35,722 bases of DNA from Hungateiclostridiaceae bacterium UBA1305 (GTDB lineage Bacteria; Bacillota; Clostridia; Acetivibrionales; DTU013). The stretch covers positions 1 to 35,722 of the forward strand of contig DBTX01000076.1 of the NCBI GenBank assembly GCA_002307275.1, in the 5' to 3' direction. A program made the position numbers and the translations under genes. Positions 31,983 through 35,722 of this stretch are shown here, in pieces; position 1 is the stretch's first letter, and every line of letters begins with the position of its first letter. Below the pieces are notes generated by a model. That model was not told the origin of the DNA. It worked only from the letters and a program-made list of their open reading frames with translations, and did not search any database.

Positions 31983-33878
31983 ATGATCGACAAAGAAATA
32001 AGTGGGAACACACAATCTTTAAAAGCATCAATTCTTGCGGAATTAACAATGTTATACGACATTGAGCCTGACAGCGGCTGTTTTCTGCCGGAACAGCTCT
32101 TGTCCGGACTGGCAGCTGTCTCAAGCAGCATCAACCGCGAAATAGCCGCATATATCAACCGTAAGGGAACCGTGCTGGATATCAGCATAGGGGACAGCAG
32201 CACTGTAACGCTCTCGGACATTGAGGGGCACAGGAGCAGTGCGAGGCTTTCCGGCGTACGCTGCATACACACGCACCCGAATGGGGATTCCATGCTTTCT
32301 GCTGTTGATATCAATTCACTGCTTGTTTTGAATTTGGATGCAATGGTGGCAGTTGGTATCAGGAATGGAGCCGTATACGGGATCACCGCCGCACTGCCGA
32401 TAGTAGGTTCGCAGGACAGCGGCGGCAACGCAGGCGACGGTAATACGCCGGGTAATGTCAGACCAGGCGGCGGTAATTTTCCGGATGGCACTGCAGATGT
32501 TACGGGCAGAAGTGCGGATTTTTTCGGACCTTTCAAAAACTGTACGGAAATGGATTTCCTACTTGAACTTATATATGAAAGAGACAAGGCTTTTTCAAAG
32601 CAGACCGGAGATAGCGGAACTGATGGTGAAAGAGCCATTTTAGTCGGCCTGGAACTGATCAAGGAGAGGCAAGGAGCTCTGAAAGACGAAGCTGAACGTT
32701 CTCTTGACGAACTCGGAGAACTTGCTGCTACAGCGGGTCTTACCGTACTTGATGCGGTACTTCAAAGAAAATCCAGGAGAGATGCGGCTTTCTTTGCCGG
32801 GCGCGGGAAAATAGAAGAACTGGGTTTGAGACTTCAGGCACTTGGCGCTGATACACTCGTATTTGATGATGAGCTTTCAGGAGCTCAAATCAGAAACATA
32901 GAGGAACTCACAGGCGCCAAGGTACTGGACAGGACAATGCTGATTCTCGATATCTTCGCACAGAGAGCCAGGTCAAAAGAGGGCAAGCTTCAGGTGGAGC
33001 TGGCACAGCTGAAGTACAGGCTGCCGCGTCTGACAGGCATGGGCGGGCAGCTTTCGAGGCTGGGTGGTGGTATCGGAACCAGGGGGCCGGGAGAGAAAAA
33101 GCTGGAAACGGACCGAAGGCACATAAGAAGGCGTGTCAGCGTACTCGAAGATGAACTCGACAACATTACCCGCCGCAGAGAGCTTACCCGTGAAAGCAGG
33201 CGGCGCAATTCCACTCCCGTAGCCGCACTTGTGGGCTACACCAATTCAGGCAAGTCCACACTGATGAACAGGCTCTGCAACTCTGACGTACTGGTGGAGG
33301 ACAAGCTTTTCGCCACACTTGACCCTACTGCCAGAAAGCTTGTATTACCTGGCGGAATGGAAATAATTCTTGTTGACACTGTCGGTTTTATAAGAAAATT
33401 GCCGCATGAACTGGTCGAAGCTTTCAAATCAACGCTTGAAGAGGCGGTGTCCGCAGACTTGCTGCTGCATGTGGTGGATGTGTCTGATGAAGAGGCCGAT
33501 GTCCATGTCAAGGTAGCTGAAAGCATACTGATGAGCCTTGGCGCAGCCGGAAAACCTGTCCTTTTACTGCTGAACAAGCTTGACAAAGTGGCTGGCAGTG
33601 AACGGGCAACTGCGCTGCATTACGGCGGGAATACACTGGAAATATCAGCGCTGAACGGTACCGGTATGGACGCACTTTTAACTGTTATGGCAGAAATGCT
33701 TGTGCCGGAAGAGGAAGAACTCCTGATGCAGATTCCGTTTAGCGCGGGTTGGGTGATGCCCTATCTTCATGAAAACGGCAGCATATTGTCTCAGGAATAT
33801 TCCTCCGAGGGGGTATCAGTCGAAGTAAGATTAAAAAGGTCGAAGGTAGATAAGATACGAGAATATGTAATAACATGA
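31983..33878 (+). CDS. hflX: HflX GTPase with N-terminal JAMM-like domain
   Basis: Ribosome-associated GTPase that in other bacteria splits stalled or heat-damaged 70S ribosomes. The 631 aa exceed E. coli HflX (426) by about 200 at the N-terminus. The HflX part (about 205-631) has the glycine-rich segment GGGIGTRGPGEKKLE, the P-loop GYTNSGKST (about 418-426), DTVGF (G3) and NKLD (G4). The extension (1-140) holds HTHP at 96-99 with S106 and D109, an exact H-x-H-x7-S-x2-D JAMM metalloprotease pattern; E53 could be the catalytic Glu. A Gly/Asn/Pro-rich linker (about 142-175) joins the two. Similar long HflX proteins exist in other clostridia as I recall. The start is ATG 31983 after AGGAAGGGA. 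Confidence 0.93.
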   Translation: MIDKEISGNTQSLKASILAELTMLYDIEPDSGCFLPEQLLSGLAAVSSSINREIAAYINRKGTVLDISIGDSSTVTLSDIEGHRSSARLSGVRCIHTHPNGDSMLSAVDINSLLVLNLDAMVAVGIRNGAVYGITAALPIVGSQDSGGNAGDGNTPGNVRPGGGNFPDGTADVTGRSADFFGPFKNCTEMDFLLELIYERDKAFSKQTGDSGTDGERAILVGLELIKERQGALKDEAERSLDELGELAATAGLTVLDAVLQRKSRRDAAFFAGRGKIEELGLRLQALGADTLVFDDELSGAQIRNIEELTGAKVLDRTMLILDIFAQRARSKEGKLQVELAQLKYRLPRLTGMGGQLSRLGGGIGTRGPGEKKLETDRRHIRRRVSVLEDELDNITRRRELTRESRRRNSTPVAALVGYTNSGKSTLMNRLCNSDVLVEDKLFATLDPTARKLVLPGGMEIILVDTVGFIRKLPHELVEAFKSTLEEAVSADLLLHVVDVSDEEADVHVKVAESILMSLGAAGKPVLLLLNKLDKVAGSERATALHYGGNTLEISALNGTGMDALLTVMAEMLVPEEEELLMQIPFSAGWVMPYLHENGSILSQEYSSEGVSVEVRLKRSKVDKIREYVIT

Positions 33879-33930
33879 CGAGGATTGTTAATAAACTGTT
33901 AAGAAATAAAATGCAGAACATTTATTAAAG

Positions 33931-33959
33931 TTGAATAAAATTTACATATAAGGTATCAT
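33931..33959 (+). promoter_or_regulatory. Sigma-A promoter of the Nudix gene
   Basis: TTGAAT (33931-33936), 17-nt spacer, TATCAT (33954-33959). Start predicted near 33966, just before a hairpin in the leader. Confidence 0.65.
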
Positions 33960-33971
33960 AATAATAAAATA

Positions 33972-34009
33972 ACGGAAATGTCACTCATGCTAACAAGCAG
34001 GCATTCCGT
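33972..34009 (+). promoter_or_regulatory. Hairpin in the Nudix leader
   Basis: ACGGAAATG (33972-33980) pairs with CATTCCGT (34002-34009) with one bulge, and TGCT-AACA-AGCA (33988-33999) forms a smaller stem inside. It has no T-run, so it is not a terminator. It ends about 10 nt before the ribosome site. Confidence 0.4.
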
Positions 34010-34030
34010 CTGAAAGGAAGGGACCTTAAT

Positions 34031-34456
34031 ATGTTAGTTAGAAACTGCGCGGGGGGCATAATCTTCTGCGGAAACAAGGTGTTTCTCCTTAAGAATGAAA
34101 AAGGTGAGTGGGTCTTCCCCAAAGGTGTCATCCGACACGGAGAGTTATCTAATGAAGTAGCACTCAAGAGGGTGCAAGAGGAAGCCGATATCGCATCGGA
34201 AATCGTTTCAACAGCTGGGCACACCAATTATGAATTCTTTTCAGTAACTCGTCAGAAACCGGTCTGCAACAAAATTATCTGGTATATCATGAAATCAAAC
34301 AACAACTACTACAAAGTCAATGAGCAGGAAAAATTTATGGATGCGGGGTATTTTGAGGTCGAGGAAGCCATGAAATTGGTTACCTATAGTCAGGATAAGG
34401 CATTATTGAACCTTTCCTTCAGAATGTTCAAGGAAATTACCGCTGTAGCCGTTTAG
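34031..34456 (+). CDS. Nudix-fold hydrolase with a partly degenerate Nudix box
   Basis: A 141-aa Nudix-fold protein. The box begins correctly with G32-x5-E38, then x7, but where the consensus has R-E-U-x-E-E-x-G it reads K46-R47-V-Q-E50-E51-A-D53. Metal ligands E50 and E51 remain, while the conserved Arg, the preceding Glu and the Gly are changed. It may be a slow hydrolase or a binding protein; the substrate is unknown. The FPKG approach to the box resembles diadenosine-polyphosphate or NTP Nudix enzymes. AAGGAAGGGA precedes ATG 34031. It has its own promoter and a hairpin leader. Confidence 0.85.
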   Translation: MLVRNCAGGIIFCGNKVFLLKNEKGEWVFPKGVIRHGELSNEVALKRVQEEADIASEIVSTAGHTNYEFFSVTRQKPVCNKIIWYIMKSNNNYYKVNEQEKFMDAGYFEVEEAMKLVTYSQDKALLNLSFRMFKEITAVAV

Positions 34457-34540
34457 GATATTTAGATTGATGGAATTTACAGTTTGTTTGCGGAATTATT
34501 ATTTTAATTAAAAAGAAATAGCAAAAACGTTTATAATAGA

Positions 34541-34573
34541 TGATAGCGGGAGTTCCTGCTATCATTTGTTTTT
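34541..34573 (+). terminator. Intrinsic terminator after the Nudix gene
   Basis: TGATAGCGGGA (34541-34551) pairs with TCCTGCTATCA (34554-34564), the innermost pairs probably open, followed by TTTGTTTTT. A TATAAT at 34532-34537 just before it suggests the stem may also lie at the very 5' end of a yigZ transcript. Confidence 0.75.
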
Positions 34574-34588
34574 ACGAGGAGTTCAATC

Positions 34589-35221
34589 ATGCGCAAGGAA
34601 TATCTCACTGTATCCGGTGAAGCGACTGCTGAGCTGGAGGAAAAAAAGTCCCGTTTTATTGCAACGGTAAAGCCTGTGATAACCGAGGATGAGGCACATG
34701 CCTTTATCAACAGTCAGAGGGCCAGGTATTGGAATGCTTCTCACAATGTTTACGCATACTATATATGCAGTGACACTAACATGCAAAAGTTCAGCGATGA
34801 CGGGGAGCCCTCGGGAACGGCAGGCCTGCCTGTACTTGAGGCAATTAAAAAGCTCGGTGTGCAAGATGCTGCAGTAGTTATAACGAGATATTTTGGCGGT
34901 ACCCTGCTCGGTGCCTCAGGGCTAGTCAGAGCGTATGGCAAATGTGCAACTATGGGGATTGAGGCTGCCGGTATCGTCAAAAGATTGCTTTGTATAGAAG
35001 CAGGTATTGCACTGGATTATTCTCTGCTTGGGAAGGTGCAGGCTATTATTGCCTCACAGGGATACAAAATAAAGGATACCGTCTATGCGCAGGATGTTGA
35101 TATCTATGTGTATATTCCTGCCGATGAATTCGATGTATTTTCTGCTTTGTTGACCGAAACGACTAGTGCCCGCGCTTTTGCCTATGCAGGAGAAAAAACA
35201 TATATAACCGTAGAAGCATAA
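34589..35221 (+). CDS. yigZ: YigZ/IMPACT-family protein (UPF0029)
   Basis: A 210-aa protein of the YigZ family. The N-terminal IMPACT domain (1-130) shows the family pattern EKKSRFIA, ASHNVYAY, SDDGEPSGTAG and ITRYFGGTLLG. The C-terminal DUF1949 domain (about 140-205) has an EF-G-like ferredoxin fold. The eukaryotic relative IMPACT modulates GCN2 signalling; the bacterial function is not established, although ribosome or RNA links have been suggested. An ACGAGGAG site lies before ATG 34589. It follows hflX and the Nudix gene on the same strand. Confidence 0.94.
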   Translation: MRKEYLTVSGEATAELEEKKSRFIATVKPVITEDEAHAFINSQRARYWNASHNVYAYYICSDTNMQKFSDDGEPSGTAGLPVLEAIKKLGVQDAAVVITRYFGGTLLGASGLVRAYGKCATMGIEAAGIVKRLLCIEAGIALDYSLLGKVQAIIASQGYKIKDTVYAQDVDIYVYIPADEFDVFSALLTETTSARAFAYAGEKTYITVEA

Positions 35222-35259
35222 CTGTAGTAATATAACCATAACGTAAGGAGTGTGCTGAA

Positions 35260-35634
35260 ATGCTGGAAGAAATGATGCTGGAAAAGAAGGTGTGGGCCGT
35301 TGTCGGCGCAAACGAAGATCCGGGTAAATACGGGAACATGATATACAGAAAGCTTCTGTTGAGAGGCTATGAAGTCTACCCGGTCAATCCCAGCTATGAG
35401 AACCTGGAAGGCCACAAATGTTACTGTGATTTGTCCTCCCTTCCTGTCAAACCCGATGTAATCGATATGGTAGTATCGCCCAAGAGAGGGAAACCCGTCA
35501 TTGAGGAAGCGGCGAAGCTCGGAATTAAGAATATCTGGCTCCAGCCGGGAACGCATGACGAGGAACTGCTGAAACTAATTGAGGACAAGGGCATGACAGC
35601 CGTACAAGCCTGTGTTTTGGTAGCGCTGCGATAG
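35260..35634 (+). CDS. CoA-binding domain protein (YccU-like)
   Basis: A 124-aa single Rossmann-fold protein of the CoA_binding_2 family. The nucleotide-binding start is VWAVVGANEDPGKYGNMIYR, followed by GYEVYPVNPSYENLEGHKCY, then IDMVVSPKRG and NIWLQPGTHDEEL, all typical of this family, which resembles the N-terminal domain of succinyl-CoA synthetase alpha. The role is unknown; some members bind CoA. AAGGAG lies upstream of ATG 35260, with long spacing; ATG 35272 is a possible later start. The last 88 nt of the window after it show no gene. Confidence 0.92.
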   Translation: MLEEMMLEKKVWAVVGANEDPGKYGNMIYRKLLLRGYEVYPVNPSYENLEGHKCYCDLSSLPVKPDVIDMVVSPKRGKPVIEEAAKLGIKNIWLQPGTHDEELLKLIEDKGMTAVQACVLVALR

Positions 35635-35722
35635 AACTGCTGCCATGCTGCGTTCCGCCCGTATAAATATTGCACAGCGTTTGAATAGAACAAATATAAA
35701 GTATGCGCAGCGGGGTGAATAG

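Overview
The window looks like a chromosomal segment of an anaerobic, endospore-forming Firmicute of class Clostridia, probably near the Ruminiclostridium/Acetivibrio group. This is inferred from gene content, not from a database search. The evidence is the sporulation genes (abrB/spoVT-type regulator, spmA-spmB), strong AGGAGG ribosome binding sites, AT-rich spacers with GC-richer genes, and the pairing of a GTP-dependent PEP carboxykinase with a pyrophosphate-type phosphofructokinase. There is no prophage, CRISPR array, insertion sequence, rRNA or tRNA that I can see.

Layout. 1-3003: AbrB-type regulator (minus strand, with a Spo0A-like box just downstream of its promoter), spmA-spmB, and a convergent DUF2600 (YtpB-like terpene cyclase) homologue whose Asp-rich motifs are largely gone. 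3351-9910: metG, tatD, two lineage-specific genes (a membrane-anchored coiled-coil protein and a Met-rich repeat protein), a YabE-like G5/3D wall protein, and ksgA. This matches the abrB-metS-yabD-yabE-rnmV-ksgA order of Bacillus, without rnmV and with two extra genes. 10001-11791: pckG on the minus strand, meeting ksgA at a bidirectional terminator. 11792-13833: a long regulatory spacer and an unrecognised 481-aa protein. 13847-15569: an ammonium transporter behind a leader that I read as an ANTAR-type antitermination element (A1/G4 hexaloop hairpins, the last overlapping an intrinsic terminator). 15790-17876: NfeD and flotillin, a membrane-microdomain pair; NfeD appears to start at CTG. 18002-19415: a hipBA toxin-antitoxin pair on the minus strand. 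19780-21236: zapA and a phosphoglyceromutase-like metalloenzyme. 21277-27735: U32 peptidase, dUTPase and an Eco57I-like DNA methylase. 27800-28726: a response regulator with a dead GGDEF domain. 28893-35634: PPi-type phosphofructokinase, LTA-synthase-like enzyme, HflX with an N-terminal JAMM-like domain, Nudix protein, YigZ and a CoA-binding protein.

A recurring theme is low-complexity insertion into housekeeping proteins. The U32 peptidase and the methylase, separated only by dut, each carry an in-frame 12-bp tandem repeat. The two units are related (GGCTCGAATGAA and CTCTCAAATGAA) and are read in the same phase as [G/L]-S-N-[E/K]. The dUTPase between them has an insertion of about 80 residues before motif 4, and its 3' end is itself duplicated. 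HflX and MetG have Gly- or Ala-rich linkers. The strongest regulatory finding is the amt leader. The strongest protein-level finds are the degenerate DUF2600 enzyme, the JAMM-HflX fusion and the paired minisatellites.
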